DNA of 64,000 nt from Synergistaceae bacterium (GTDB taxonomy: Bacteria; Synergistota; Synergistia; Synergistales; Aminobacteriaceae): positions 25,986 through 89,985 of the forward strand of contig JAIRYN010000049.1 in NCBI GenBank assembly GCA_031267575.1. Direction: 5' to 3'. How positions within the stretch are numbered: position 1 is the first letter of the stretch; every line of letters starts with the position of its first letter. Below, in pieces: positions 1 through 9,182 of this stretch. The translations under genes were made by a program, and so were the position numbers. Under the pieces are notes generated by a model. It did not search any database. It was not told where the DNA came from and saw only the letters and a program-made list of their open reading frames with translations.

Positions 1-768
1 CAAGGCGGGATTAGTTAGGTAGAAGCTGCGAGCCGCGCCCCTGTCCACCGCCCGCGTTCCGATGCCGAAACAGATGCACATCAAGCCGTCCTCTTTCTGG
101 ATGCGAGGGGAGGGGCGGCGGAAAATACGCGAAAAGATCGTGCCCGCCAGCTTGGGGTAGTAAATGTTGTGGCGATCTTTGCCCACCATAGATTGTACGA
201 TGACCGCCATGGATTCGTCGCGGTGAACTTTGCCGTGTTTGCGCCGGTACTTTCGGGCGGAGGGGTTGAATGTGGAAAGCCAGACCGCCCGGAGGCATTC
301 CTCCAGCTTCGCGGCGCGCCACTCTATATCTCGGATGTTGGCGGAAAAAAAGGAGTCGTACTTCCCTGCGAAGGCCAAATCCACGGAGTCCTCCATCAAA
401 GAGCTGGACCGGATGACCAGAGGCGGATTTCCAATAGTCTCAAAATCTCGGAGAATGCGCTCTAGATCCCTTTTCAACGCATCGGAAAATGCGCCGGACG
501 CGAAACGCGCTTGCACGTTTTCCCAGTTCTCGTCGTCGTACAGCTCTTCCAGGCCATTGGCGCACAGGAAATCCTCGAAGACCTCGGTGGAAACCACATG
601 ACTCAAAAAAGGAAGGTCTACTTTCGCCTTCAGGTCGGATTCCAGCAAACTCCAGTGAGCGTAAGCCAGACCCTTGGCCTTGCCTCCACATTTACCACCG
701 CCCAAAAGCCAGCCACGGCTCCGATAATAGTCTTCTCCTTCGTAGCTCAAAAAACCTTCGACGGACAT
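1..768 (-). CDS. PEP/pyruvate-binding domain protein (PPDK/PEP-synthase N-terminal type), 3' end off window
   Basis: The open frame runs from an ATG at 768 to the window edge, giving the first 256 residues with no stop. An SD sequence AAGGAGGTT lies just upstream. A glycine/lysine-rich GGKAKGL segment (about residues 28-34), RSSSLMEDS (120-128) and FAGKYDSFF (133-141) match the ATP-grasp nucleotide-binding domain of pyruvate phosphate dikinase and PEP synthase. The region near residue 230 continues with the same domain. Whether the PEP-utilising His and barrel domains follow cannot be seen; many bacterial homologues have only the N-terminal domain and an unknown role. It lies downstream of the unknown gene at 897-1817 on the same strand, separated by a hairpin. 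Confidence 0.7.
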   Translation of the reverse strand, partial: MSVEGFLSYEGEDYYRSRGWLLGGGKCGGKAKGLAYAHWSLLESDLKAKVDLPFLSHVVSTEVFEDFLCANGLEELYDDENWENVQARFASGAFSDALKRDLERILRDFETIGNPPLVIRSSSLMEDSVDLAFAGKYDSFFSANIRDIEWRAAKLEECLRAVWLSTFNPSARKYRRKHGKVHRDESMAVIVQSMVGKDRHNIYYPKLAGTIFSRIFRRPSPRIQKEDGLMCICFGIGTRAVDRGAARSFYLTNPAL

Positions 769-803
769 TTATTGAACCTCCTTGATTTAAGAGAACACCG
801 GAA

Positions 804-840
804 AGGCCCTCGACACGCGCTCGCGTCAAGGGCCTCTTTT
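804..840 (-). terminator. Hairpin between two minus-strand genes
   Basis: The arms AGGCCCT-GAC and GTC-AGGGCCT (804-814 and 825-835, one mismatch) enclose a GC-rich loop. The T-tract is short on both strands, so this is a weak intrinsic terminator or attenuator between the unknown gene and the PEP-binding gene. Confidence 0.45.
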
Positions 841-896
841 CACATCATCGCGATAAACGTTCAAACTCACGGGGGCGGCGGTATTAATCGCCGGGG

Positions 897-1817
897 TTAT
901 CGTCCAGCGGCGACCGTGTCCCATGCACACGGCGGCGAAACGTAACGAGCGCGATCCGACACAGCCTGGACAGCGTCACAGTATCCCCACACGGAAATCA
1001 CCAAGTCACGGATAGAAAGTTTGCGGCGTTCCCGAAGTTCGTTCCAGAGGGGGATTGGTAAATATACCCACACGCGGAAAGACGCTCCACCTCCGTTGCC
1101 AAAATCCGACAACACGAGATATCCACTCAACTTGCTGAATAAAATCACAGGTAGCGCGCTTTGTGACACCATGCGCTGCAAGTCGTCCAGCGAAAAAGAA
1201 AGAGACTCCAGCTCCGCCAATTCCTTGCTTCCCGGCAACGGTGTGAGGGAAAACCATATTTTGGGCGAATGGCTTTGAGCGTCGAACAGGTCTGAAGCCG
1301 TCCTCAACCATGTCTTGATCCGGGCGATCGCCTCAAACTCTCCCCGAAACAGAGCGAAACGTACCGCCCAATAGGTCATGTTCAAAATGCCGTCTTTTTC
1401 AATGTTCTGCAAGAAAACCGGCTCATTTTGGACCACTGTGTCGTCTTTAAAGGCCGGGTGCTCTTTCAACACGCCCCGCAGGATCAACACCGTGGGTAAA
1501 TGCTCACCGGGAGGCTGCATCTGAGAAAACAAAGCGTTGCGAATCTGGGAAACCACATTCGGCGTGAGAACCACTCGAGTAGCGTCGTCGACAATCAGAG
1601 ACTGAGGGCCGTTCTCGTATAAAAAAACTTCTTGAGGATCCCCTCCGGGTTTTCCCCAGATCCATCGCTCATAGTTGCGCATAAAACAGTGTCCCAGAAG
1701 GTAGCGGTTATATGGCAACAAAAGAACGACTCCACCGGAGATATCGGGAATGCCGTCAGGAAGAGCCGTTTGCGGCAAGCAAGCTATCGTTCCATTGGAC
1801 ATCAATTCAAAAATCAA
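897..1817 (-). CDS. Hypothetical protein of about 306 residues
   Basis: I do not recognise the family. The frame is open further upstream to 1898, but a strong SD (AAGGAGGG) sits 6 nt before a TTG at 1817, so TTG is the better start. The protein would begin with IFELMSNGTI. No signal peptide, membrane segment or catalytic motif stands out. It is rich in hydrophobic beta-type stretches with a Pro/Gly-rich middle. It is on the same strand as the PEP/pyruvate-binding gene and could be co-transcribed with it, with a hairpin between. A function cannot be assigned. Confidence 0.6.
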   Translation of the reverse strand: MIFELMSNGTIACLPQTALPDGIPDISGGVVLLLPYNRYLLGHCFMRNYERWIWGKPGGDPQEVFLYENGPQSLIVDDATRVVLTPNVVSQIRNALFSQMQPPGEHLPTVLILRGVLKEHPAFKDDTVVQNEPVFLQNIEKDGILNMTYWAVRFALFRGEFEAIARIKTWLRTASDLFDAQSHSPKIWFSLTPLPGSKELAELESLSFSLDDLQRMVSQSALPVILFSKLSGYLVLSDFGNGGGASFRVWVYLPIPLWNELRERRKLSIRDLVISVWGYCDAVQAVSDRARYVSPPCAWDTVAAGR

Positions 1818-2116
1818 ACCGCTCCCTCCTTTTTGAACACTCTTTTCATGAGCACTACGAAACAGCATTATCTGAACTTCAAACGACGACGCGTCCACTT
1901 TTCAAGATTACCACAATCGAAGCGTATTTTACACCCTCTGCTTGGGTCTCAGTACCTTTTTATGATTTTTCCTCGAAGATGTACCCAATCAACTTAAAAA
2001 ACGTTGCGTTGATCAAAGCTAAACATAACACATTAGTGTTTTTTCACTCTTCTGAACTTTAGGCACTTCACTCGATTCACTTTGGTTTTTCGCTATTCTA
2101 ACTTTAGGCTCTTTAT

Positions 2117-4732
2117 CTAATTCACTATAAAAACCAATGCGTCGTTTTCGACTTTTACCTCCACTGCAGCTCCATCCACGACGCCCCCTCCGATCAAACT
2201 GCGAGCCAGCTGCGTTTCTACGTTGCGCACGATATAGCGCTTCAAGGGACGAGCGCCATATACGGGGTCGTACCCCGCGTCGGCAATAAAATCCACAGCC
2301 TCGTCGCTGAAGGAAAGCGAGATTTGACGATTAGCTAGGCGAGAAGAAAGTCCCTTTAGAAGCAACTGTACGATACCGCGAATCTCCTCTTTGCGCAAGG
2401 GTTTGAAAAGGAGCACGTCGTCCACGCGGTTCAGAAACTCTGGCCTGAACGAAGCACGTAGGTCTTCCATGACGCTTTTCCGCGCCTCCTCCCGGATCTC
2501 CCCTTCGGAAATACCCTCCAGGAGCGTCGTCGCTCCGATGTTGCTGGTCATGATGAGCACCGTGTTCTTAAAGTCCACCACGTGTCCGTGGCTGTCCGTG
2601 ATCCGCCCGTCATCCAGAATCTGCAAAAGGATATTGAATACGTCAGGGTGCGCCTTCTCGATCTCATCAAACAGGACGACCGAATAAGGCCGGCGCCGCA
2701 CCGCTTCGGTCAACTGCCCGCCCTCTTCGTAGCCCACATAGCCGGGAGGCGCCCCGATCAGGCGAGAGACCGCGTGTTTCTCCATGTATTCGGACATATC
2801 TACGCGTACCAGGTTATCCTCGGAATCAAACAAGGCCTCGGCTAAGGTTTTCGCCAGCTCCGTCTTTCCCACTCCGGTGGGACCTAGGAAAATGAAAGAT
2901 CCTATGGGTCGGCGGGGGTCTTTGATGCCGCTGCGGGCGCGGAGCACCGCGTCGGCCACGAGTTCCACCGCCTCGTCCTGTCCGACCACGCGCTTATGAA
3001 GAGTCTCGTCGAGCTTCAGCAGCTTTTCGCGCTCGCCCTCCACCAGACGCGTCACGGGAATCCCCGTCCAGCGACTGATGATATCCGCGATCTCGCTTTC
3101 GGTGACCTCCTCCCGCAGCAGGCTATCGGTTCCTTGGCCGGTCATGGCCTCCTCTTTGCCCTTCAGCTCTCCTTCCAGCTTCTGGAGAGTTCCGTAGCGC
3201 AGTTCGGCCACCTTGTTCAGGTCGTACTCCTGTTCGGCCTTTTCGATCTGCGCTTTGACCTCGTTGATACGAGCTCGCAGTTTTCGGATGCCCGTGATGG
3301 CGTCTTTTTCAGCGTCGTACTGGGCGCGGAGAGCATCAGCTTTTTCCCTGGCTTCCTGCAATTCTTTCTGTAAGGTCTTCAAGCGTTCTTGAGAACCTGC
3401 GTCTTTTCGGTCTGCGGCCGCGTCCCGCTTCAGTGCCGTCTCCTCAATTTCGAGTTGCATCACACGACGGCCGGCTGCGTCTAGGTCAGAGGGTAGAGAA
3501 TCAATCTCCGTCCGTATCATGGCGCAGGCCTCATCCACCAGATCGATGGCTTTATCTGGCAAAAACCGGTCGGTTATGTAGCGGTTGGAGAGTGTCGCAG
3601 CAGCCACCAACGCGTTGTCACGAATCCGAACGCCGTGGTGGACCTGCAACTTCTCCCGTATGCCCCGTAGAATGGAGATCGTATCCTCTACATCCGGTTG
3701 TTCCACGTGGACGGGTTGGAAACGCCGCGCTAGAGCCGCGTCCTTTTCGATGTACTTCCGGTATTCGTTTACTGTGGTTGCGCCGATACAGTGCAGTTCA
3801 CCCCTAGCCAGCATGGGCTTGAGCATGTTGCCCGCGTCTACGGCACCCTCGGCGGCTCCGGCGCCCACGATGGTGTGAAGTTCATCGATAAAAAGCAGTA
3901 TCCGCCCGTTACTTTGCTTCACCTCGTTTAGAACCGCCTTGAGGCGCTCCTCGAACTCGCCGCGGAACTTTGCCCCTGCCACCAGCGAGCCCATGTCCAG
4001 CGCGAAGACTGTGCGGTCTCTAAGCCCCTCAGGGACGTCACCTCGGACGATGCGTTGAGCGAGCCCCTCCACGATGGCCGTTTTTCCCACGCCGGGGTCT
4101 CCGATCAAAACGGGGTTGTTTTTGGTTTTGCGGCTCAAAATGCGGATGACGCGTCGTACTTCCTCGTCGCGGCCGATGACGGGGTCCAGTTTTCCCTCTC
4201 GTGCCGTAGCCACCAGGTCACGGCCGTACTTTTCAAGAGCTTCGTAGGTCGCCTCCGGGTCGGCACTCTGGACCCTTTGAGAACCTCGCACCTCGGTGAG
4301 AGCCTTTAGGAAGCGTTCCGCCGTCAGCCCCAGCCGGTTCAAAATCTTGCCGAGGTTCGTGCCGGTCCCCTCGTCCAGCATGACCATGAAAAGGTGTTCC
4401 ACGGAAACGTACTCGTCTTTCAGACCCTTGGCCTTTTCCTCGGCCTTGACCAGAAGGTTGTTCAAGCGTTGAGTCACGTAGACCTTCCCCGCCTCCATTC
4501 CTCCGCCAGTTACCTTGGGCTTGTGAGAAATTTCGCCGGTAACGAGCTGGAGCAATACCTCCGGTTCGGTGTTCATGCGGCGCAGCATACGCGGAACGAG
4601 CCCTTCTCTGTCTTGCAATAACGCCGCTAGAAGATGTTCTACATCCACTTCCTGATTTTTGTACGACACAGCGATGTTCTGCGCCTCGGCCAATGCCTCC
4701 TTGCTCTTTCGAGTCAATTTGTTGAAGTCCAT
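2117..4732 (-). CDS. clpB: ATP-dependent disaggregase ClpB
   Basis: The 871-residue product has the normal ClpB length. It carries the Clp N-terminal repeats (about 1-145), a first AAA+ module with Walker A GDPGVGKT (211-218), the long charged coiled-coil middle domain (about 410-530) that distinguishes ClpB from ClpA/ClpC, and a second AAA+ module with Walker A GPTGVGKT and the sensor/C-terminal D2 domain. ClpB works with DnaK in the cytoplasm to pull proteins out of aggregates. SD TTGGAGGT precedes the ATG. No CIRCE element (the HrcA site) is visible upstream, so heat-shock control must be by another route. Confidence 0.97.
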   Translation of the reverse strand: MDFNKLTRKSKEALAEAQNIAVSYKNQEVDVEHLLAALLQDREGLVPRMLRRMNTEPEVLLQLVTGEISHKPKVTGGGMEAGKVYVTQRLNNLLVKAEEKAKGLKDEYVSVEHLFMVMLDEGTGTNLGKILNRLGLTAERFLKALTEVRGSQRVQSADPEATYEALEKYGRDLVATAREGKLDPVIGRDEEVRRVIRILSRKTKNNPVLIGDPGVGKTAIVEGLAQRIVRGDVPEGLRDRTVFALDMGSLVAGAKFRGEFEERLKAVLNEVKQSNGRILLFIDELHTIVGAGAAEGAVDAGNMLKPMLARGELHCIGATTVNEYRKYIEKDAALARRFQPVHVEQPDVEDTISILRGIREKLQVHHGVRIRDNALVAAATLSNRYITDRFLPDKAIDLVDEACAMIRTEIDSLPSDLDAAGRRVMQLEIEETALKRDAAADRKDAGSQERLKTLQKELQEAREKADALRAQYDAEKDAITGIRKLRARINEVKAQIEKAEQEYDLNKVAELRYGTLQKLEGELKGKEEAMTGQGTDSLLREEVTESEIADIISRWTGIPVTRLVEGEREKLLKLDETLHKRVVGQDEAVELVADAVLRARSGIKDPRRPIGSFIFLGPTGVGKTELAKTLAEALFDSEDNLVRVDMSEYMEKHAVSRLIGAPPGYVGYEEGGQLTEAVRRRPYSVVLFDEIEKAHPDVFNILLQILDDGRITDSHGHVVDFKNTVLIMTSNIGATTLLEGISEGEIREEARKSVMEDLRASFRPEFLNRVDDVLLFKPLRKEEIRGIVQLLLKGLSSRLANRQISLSFSDEAVDFIADAGYDPVYGARPLKRYIVRNVETQLARSLIGGGVVDGAAVEVKVENDALVFIVN

Positions 4733-4809
4733 ATCTTTACCTCCAATTTGTATTTTTTGTATTTGAAATTACTATTTGACCAATAATGACCAATTATAAA
4801 TACGTCGTA

Positions 4810-4840
4810 TTGAAGCGTAATCCGCCATTTATCGTATAAT
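4810..4840 (+). promoter_or_regulatory. Candidate sigma-70-type promoter of the glycan locus
   Basis: TTGAAG (4810-4815) and a consensus TATAAT (4835-4840) are separated by 19 bp, longer than the ideal 17. They lie about 55 bp before the aminotransferase start. The spacer is AT-rich and is shared with the divergent clpB promoter region. Confidence 0.4.
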
Positions 4841-4895
4841 AAGCAGTCATATAATAAGTAGCCATAATCAAGCTAACGGTAAAGAGGTGAACGCG

Positions 4896-6062
4896 TTGAA
4901 CTCAACTGAAAGAATATACCTGTCTCCGCCGCACATGAGTGGGGACGAGCTGAAAATGATCAAGGAGGCTTTTATCTCGAATTGGATCGCTCCCCTAGGC
5001 CCTCACGTGGAGGCATTCGAGCGGGAAACGGCAGAGTACGCGGGAGTTTCAGCTGCCTTGGCTCTCGCGTCCGGTACCGCGGCCCTTCACCTAGCGGGAG
5101 AGTTGCTGGGTGTTAGGCGGAGTGACGTGATTTTCTGCTCGTCCTTGACCTTTGCCGCGACCATTGCGCCTCTTTATCACAAAGGAGTGGAGTGCGTCTT
5201 TATCGACTCGGAACCTCAATCCTGGAACATGAGCCCCCGCGCTCTGGAGCGCGCCTTCGCCGACGCGCAAAAAGAAAACAGGCTACCCAAGGCCGTGGTC
5301 ATTGTGAACCTCTACGGGCAAAGCTGCGACATGGACACGATTCTAGAACTGTGCGGTCGCTATAGCGTTCCTGTGATCGAGGACGCGGCGGAGTCCTTGG
5401 GGGCGCGCTACAAAGGCAAACAAACGGGCTCTTTCGGAAAATTTTCGGTTTTCTCTTACAACGGCAACAAGATCATCACCACCTCCGGGGGAGGGATGCT
5501 GCTCTCCGACGACACGGAGGCCATCACCCGCGCCCGATTCCTCTCGACCCAGGCCAGGGACCCCGCGCCCTGGTACCAACACTCCACACTGGGCTGGAAC
5601 TATCGCCTGAGCAACGTGCTGGCTGGAATAGGACGGGGGCAGATGCGCCATATCGACGAGCGTGTCGCCGCGCGTCGGCGTGTCTTCAGCCGCTACGTGG
5701 AAGCCCTGGGGGACATCGAGGGCGTGGAGTTCATGCCCGAACCCCAGTGGAGCTTCTCCAACCGCTGGCTCACGGTTTTGACTCTCAGGGATCCGGTGAC
5801 GGTTTCTCCTCTTTCCGTCCTAGAGTGCCTGTCCGGTCTCAATATCGAGGCGCGTCCAGTGTGGAAGCCTATGCACATGCAGCCTGTATTTAAAGACGCG
5901 CGTTATTACCCTCATATGGAAAGACAGAGCGAACAGTCGGGGCAGGACGTGTCAGCGGACCTGTTCGTCCGGGGCCTGTGTTTGCCCTCGGGCTCCGGCC
6001 TGACAGAAGAGCAACAGGCTCGCGTGATCGAGGGGGTAAAAGAGGCTCTACGCAAGCAATGA
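4896..6062 (+). CDS. DegT/DnrJ/EryC1 sugar aminotransferase (PglE/WecE-like)
   Basis: This is a PLP-dependent aminotransferase of nucleotide-linked keto-sugars, about 388 residues, normal for the family. The Schiff-base lysine is in SYNGNKIITTSGGG (Lys about 192), and the substrate/PLP motifs ASGTAALHLA and EDAAESLGA are present. The frame also offers GTG at 4887, but AGAGGTG is placed as SD for TTG 4896, so TTG is preferred. The gene heads a plus-strand operon and overlaps the sugar transferase by 4 bp (ATGA). The neighbouring PglC-like and PglD-like genes suggest it makes a UDP-4-amino-4,6-dideoxy sugar, as in bacillosamine synthesis. The exact sugar is inferred, and no 4,6-dehydratase is nearby. 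Confidence 0.88.
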   Translation: MNSTERIYLSPPHMSGDELKMIKEAFISNWIAPLGPHVEAFERETAEYAGVSAALALASGTAALHLAGELLGVRRSDVIFCSSLTFAATIAPLYHKGVECVFIDSEPQSWNMSPRALERAFADAQKENRLPKAVVIVNLYGQSCDMDTILELCGRYSVPVIEDAAESLGARYKGKQTGSFGKFSVFSYNGNKIITTSGGGMLLSDDTEAITRARFLSTQARDPAPWYQHSTLGWNYRLSNVLAGIGRGQMRHIDERVAARRRVFSRYVEALGDIEGVEFMPEPQWSFSNRWLTVLTLRDPVTVSPLSVLECLSGLNIEARPVWKPMHMQPVFKDARYYPHMERQSEQSGQDVSADLFVRGLCLPSGSGLTEEQQARVIEGVKEALRKQ

Positions 6063-6724
6063 AGCGGATTCTGGATTTGTTGGGCGCGTTCACGGGCCTG
6101 ATTTTGTTGTCGCCATTGTTCTTAATGTTGAGGGTTCTAGTGGCCTCACGTATAGGTTTGCCGGTGATTTTTGCCCAACCGCGGGCGGGACTGCGGGGGA
6201 AGCCCTTCGTGCTCTACAAGTTCCGTTCCATGAATGACGTTCGGGACGACCAGGGAAATCTCCTACCCGACGGGAAGCGATTGACGGAGTTGGGGCGGTT
6301 TTTGCGCCGTTGTAGCCTGGACGAGCTGCCCCAGCTCTGGAACGTTCTGAAAGGCGACATGAGCTTAGTGGGGCCGCGGCCTCTTTTGTTGGATTACGTG
6401 CCTCTGTACGACGAGACGCAGCGCAGACGGCTTGACGTGAAGCCCGGCGTCACCGGCTGGGCACAGATCAACGGACGTAACGCTATCGGCTGGAACGAGA
6501 AATTCGACTTGGACGTTTGGTACGTGGACCACTACAGCTTCTGTCTCGACGTTCGTATTCTGCTGGCGACGCTGGTGAAGATTCTGAAACGCGAGGGTAT
6601 TTCCGCCGCGGGCGAGGCAACGATGCCGCGGTTTGAGGGAAATAGAGAGGGAAATAGAGAGGAAAATAGAGAGGAAAATGGAACGGGAAATGGAAGCAAG
6701 TGCCTCAGAGGTTTAAAGGAGTAG
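6059..6724 (+). CDS. Undecaprenyl-phosphate sugar phosphotransferase (PglC/WbaP C-domain type)
   Basis: A 221-residue bacterial sugar transferase (monotopic phosphoglycosyl transferase). It has an N-terminal hydrophobic re-entrant helix (about 8-30), YKFRSM (about 54-59), CSLDELPQLWNVLKGDMS, VGPRP, and GVTGWAQINGRN near the C-terminal part. It transfers a sugar-1-phosphate to the lipid carrier to start a surface glycan. The C-terminus carries a short degenerate tandem repeat of EGNRE/ENREE units (about 197-212), encoded by a 12-bp DNA repeat. The repeat is unlikely to be part of the fold. The ATG overlaps the aminotransferase stop, and the end of the gene supplies the SD for the next gene. 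Confidence 0.9.
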   Translation: MKRILDLLGAFTGLILLSPLFLMLRVLVASRIGLPVIFAQPRAGLRGKPFVLYKFRSMNDVRDDQGNLLPDGKRLTELGRFLRRCSLDELPQLWNVLKGDMSLVGPRPLLLDYVPLYDETQRRRLDVKPGVTGWAQINGRNAIGWNEKFDLDVWYVDHYSFCLDVRILLATLVKILKREGISAAGEATMPRFEGNREGNREENREENGTGNGSKCLRGLKE

Positions 6725-6729
6725 TTTCG

Positions 6730-7791
6730 ATGAAATACGCCACAGTCGAAGGAATGAGAATCGACGGGATTTGCGCTTGCGTTCCGGTCTATGCCGTAGA
6801 CAACATGACGTTCGGGGCCGAACTTTTTGGTTCGGATATCGAAAACGCCATTAAAGCTACGGGAGTACATACGCGAAGAATCTGTCCGCCTGGTGGGGAT
6901 ATAACTGCATTGGACCTCTCTGTCACTGCGGCAAAAACACTTTTGGAAAATCATTCCATTTCGCCCTCTGATATAGGAGGCGTGCTTTTCGTCACTCAAA
7001 CGCCCGACCACGATATGCCCAACAATGCCTCTTATGCGGCTCACTTGCTGAGGTTGCCAACTTCTTGCGTAGCGACGGATACGACACTCGCCTGTTCCGG
7101 GTATGTTTATGGCCTTTGGCTGGGAGCGTTGATGGCGCAGTCAATTCAAGCTCCTCTACTGCTGTTGGCTGGGGAAAACCACAGTTATTTTACGTCTCCT
7201 TATGATCGAAGCACCGCTCTCCTGTTCGGCGACGCGGGAACGGCGACACTGCTCGTTCCGGGTGGGAAGGGACGGTGGCATTTCGGCTTTTTGACCGACG
7301 GCTCGCGGCACGACGTGTTGACAGTTCCTGAAGGACGGTCTCGCCACCTTTTCAACGAACACTCCTTAGAGTACAGAACCTGGCCGGATGGAGGCGTGAG
7401 ACGACCCATTGATATTTATATGGACGGCATGACCGTGTTCAACTTCGTGGTGCGCAACGTGCCGGGGTGTCTTTCGTCTCTGATGGAGCGTAACGGCGTC
7501 ACGGCAGACGAGCTGGACCTGTTGTTGCTGCATCAAGCTAACCTCTACATGATGAAGCAGGTGGCAAAAAAATTGAAATTCCCCCTGGAAAAGATGCCGG
7601 TGAGCCTAGACCGCTACGGAAACTCCAGCTCGGCCACGATCCCCGTCACCATTTGCTCGGAACTCCACAAGGCTGTTTCAAGCGGACCTCATCGTGTTCT
7701 GGCCTCCGGTTTCGGGGCGGGGCTCTCGATATCAGCCGTTTTGATGGACCTGGGACCCTGTGTCTGCCCCGAAGTCATTGAGTATTCATAA
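6730..7791 (+). CDS. 3-oxoacyl-ACP synthase III family protein (FabH-like)
   Basis: The product is 353 residues. The Cys-His-Asn triad is intact: Cys122 in LACSGY, His268 in LLHQAN and Asn298 in YGNSSSA. FabH-type enzymes condense an acyl-CoA starter with malonyl-ACP. SD AAAGGAG is 8 nt before ATG 6730; a longer upstream frame exists but lacks support. The gene lies between sugar genes and two small ACP genes rather than with fab genes. A specialised role in making a short acyl group for a sugar is therefore more likely than housekeeping lipid synthesis. That role is an inference from context. Confidence 0.87.
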   Translation: MKYATVEGMRIDGICACVPVYAVDNMTFGAELFGSDIENAIKATGVHTRRICPPGGDITALDLSVTAAKTLLENHSISPSDIGGVLFVTQTPDHDMPNNASYAAHLLRLPTSCVATDTTLACSGYVYGLWLGALMAQSIQAPLLLLAGENHSYFTSPYDRSTALLFGDAGTATLLVPGGKGRWHFGFLTDGSRHDVLTVPEGRSRHLFNEHSLEYRTWPDGGVRRPIDIYMDGMTVFNFVVRNVPGCLSSLMERNGVTADELDLLLLHQANLYMMKQVAKKLKFPLEKMPVSLDRYGNSSSATIPVTICSELHKAVSSGPHRVLASGFGAGLSISAVLMDLGPCVCPEVIEYS

Positions 7792-7819
7792 AAAACAAGC
7801 CAAAGGATTGAAATGAAAT

Positions 7820-8113
7820 ATGGAAGTATTAAATATGGAAGCATTAAATATGAATGTACCTCAATTTATAAACGAAATCGCGGATATTATCGAGGCTGAT
7901 CCACGAACGCTTTCCCTTGAAAGCAATTTTCGGGAATCGGCCGATTTTTGGTCCTCACTGGTGGCTTTCACGCTGTTGACCTTTCTGGAAGATCAATACG
8001 GCGCGACACTCTCCGTTGAGGAGCTCATCGAGTGCCAAACCCTAGGCGACCTTTATTCCAAAGTGTCCCGCGTAGGAGACGAGGCGAAAAAACAAATGGA
8101 GCGCGATAAATGA
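7820..8113 (+). CDS. Acyl carrier protein, divergent (first of a pair)
   Basis: A 97-residue acidic helical protein. The phosphopantetheine-attachment region reads FWSSLVAFTLLTFLE, so the usual DSL is SSL, with the serine kept. The start is uncertain: ATG at 7820, 7835 and 7850 are all in frame because a 15-bp unit containing ATG is tandemly duplicated, and an AAAGGA SD at 7802-7807 favours the first. It overlaps the second ACP by 4 bp (ATGA). Confidence 0.75.
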   Translation: MEVLNMEALNMNVPQFINEIADIIEADPRTLSLESNFRESADFWSSLVAFTLLTFLEDQYGATLSVEELIECQTLGDLYSKVSRVGDEAKKQMERDK

Positions 8114-8358
8114 CGCAAAATGACGCGCATGCAGCGCAAATAGCGAAAATTATCGGGATCGTGTCCGAGGTTCTTGGAGTGCTTGTCTCTGAGAGCAGCT
8201 CTGTAGAAGACGTGCTCGGATGGGACTCTTTGAAGACGCTTCAGCTCGTTATGGCGTTGGAGGAAGCGGGTTATGAGATTCCCTTGGAAAAAATAGCCGA
8301 GATCAGGTCGATAAAGGATATTTTAGTTTTTGGGTCTTTCACAAAGACAGAAAGCTGA
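8110..8358 (+). CDS. Acyl carrier protein (second of a pair)
   Basis: An 82-residue protein with the canonical ACP signature GWDSLKTLQLVMALEE (Ser about 39 as pantetheine attachment site). It is translationally coupled to the preceding divergent ACP. Paired ACPs next to a FabH-like enzyme and a FabG-like reductase suggest that a dedicated acyl chain is built on these carriers for the glycan locus. Confidence 0.88.
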   Translation: MTQNDAHAAQIAKIIGIVSEVLGVLVSESSSVEDVLGWDSLKTLQLVMALEEAGYEIPLEKIAEIRSIKDILVFGSFTKTES

Positions 8359-8367
8359 GAACGACCG

Positions 8368-9168
8368 ATGAGCGATCGATCCAATCGATGGGTTCTCGTC
8401 GCAGGGGCGTCGCGGGGAATTGGGCTGGCGACGACGCGGCTTTTGTTGCAGGAGGGCTATTCCATCGTCGCCTCCGCCCGAAACACGGAGACGTTGAAAA
8501 CAGAGGCATTAAAAGAATTAAAGGAATTAAAGAAATTGAAAGAGGAGTTCGCTAACCTTGGCGAGGACCGCATGAAAATTTTGCCCTTCGACTTCAGCGA
8601 CATTGAGAAACTTCAGGAATATGCCTTGAACGTGACCCAACTGACCGGAGGCTTATCAGGCCTGCTTTACGCCGCAGGAATGCAGAAGACCTTGCCTTTG
8701 ACCCAGTCTAATCCTGTCATCGCCCATGAAATTTTTCGCCTGAATACCTTCGCGGCCTTCGAGCTGATTCGGCTTTTCGCCAAAAAGGGAGCCTATAGGG
8801 CGGAGGGCGCGTCATTCGTTCTGCTTTCTTCTATGGCGGCGCACGAAGGCGCTTTGGGAAAGGCTCTTTACGGGGCCAGTAAAGGCGCCCTCGAAGGCTT
8901 CATCCCCGCCGCCGCCGCAGAGCTGGCTGTCCGCAAAATCCGGCTGAACGCCCTAACCTTGGGGGTGGTTCGTACGGACATGTCGATGGAGTTTCTCGAT
9001 AAAATGAGCGCGGAGCAAAAAAAATCTTTTGAGGAAGGCTATCCTCTGGGTCTGGGAGAGCCAGAGGACGCCGCGCACTTCATCGTGTATCTTTTTTCGG
9101 AAAGGGCGCGCTGGATCACGGGGCAGACTTTTGTTTTGGACGGCGGTCACTCCGTCAGAAAGGGCTGA
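8368..9168 (+). CDS. Short-chain dehydrogenase/reductase, FabG-like
   Basis: The 266-residue SDR has the NAD(P)-binding motif GASRGIG (13-19), the catalytic serine region LLSSMA, the YGASK catalytic Tyr/Lys motif, and a C-terminal ITGQTFVLDGGH tail typical of FabG. In this setting it may reduce 3-ketoacyl-ACP made by the FabH-like enzyme; a role in nucleotide-sugar reduction is the alternative. A Lys/Leu/Glu-rich stretch (about 47-60) comes from a short repeated DNA segment and is an unusual insertion after the nucleotide-binding fold. Confidence 0.87.
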   Translation: MSDRSNRWVLVAGASRGIGLATTRLLLQEGYSIVASARNTETLKTEALKELKELKKLKEEFANLGEDRMKILPFDFSDIEKLQEYALNVTQLTGGLSGLLYAAGMQKTLPLTQSNPVIAHEIFRLNTFAAFELIRLFAKKGAYRAEGASFVLLSSMAAHEGALGKALYGASKGALEGFIPAAAAELAVRKIRLNALTLGVVRTDMSMEFLDKMSAEQKKSFEEGYPLGLGEPEDAAHFIVYLFSERARWITGQTFVLDGGHSVRKG

Positions 9169-9182
9169 AGCGGATACTGAAA

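Noticed and set aside
338..347. Apparent frameshift at a seven-base A/T run in the PEP/pyruvate-binding gene
   Set aside because: Recounting the run shows seven bases, and the frame stays open through FAGKYDSFFSANIRDIEW to the window edge.
4733..4890. CIRCE/HrcA operator upstream of clpB
   Set aside because: No TTAGCACTC-N9-GAGTGCTAA pattern is present.
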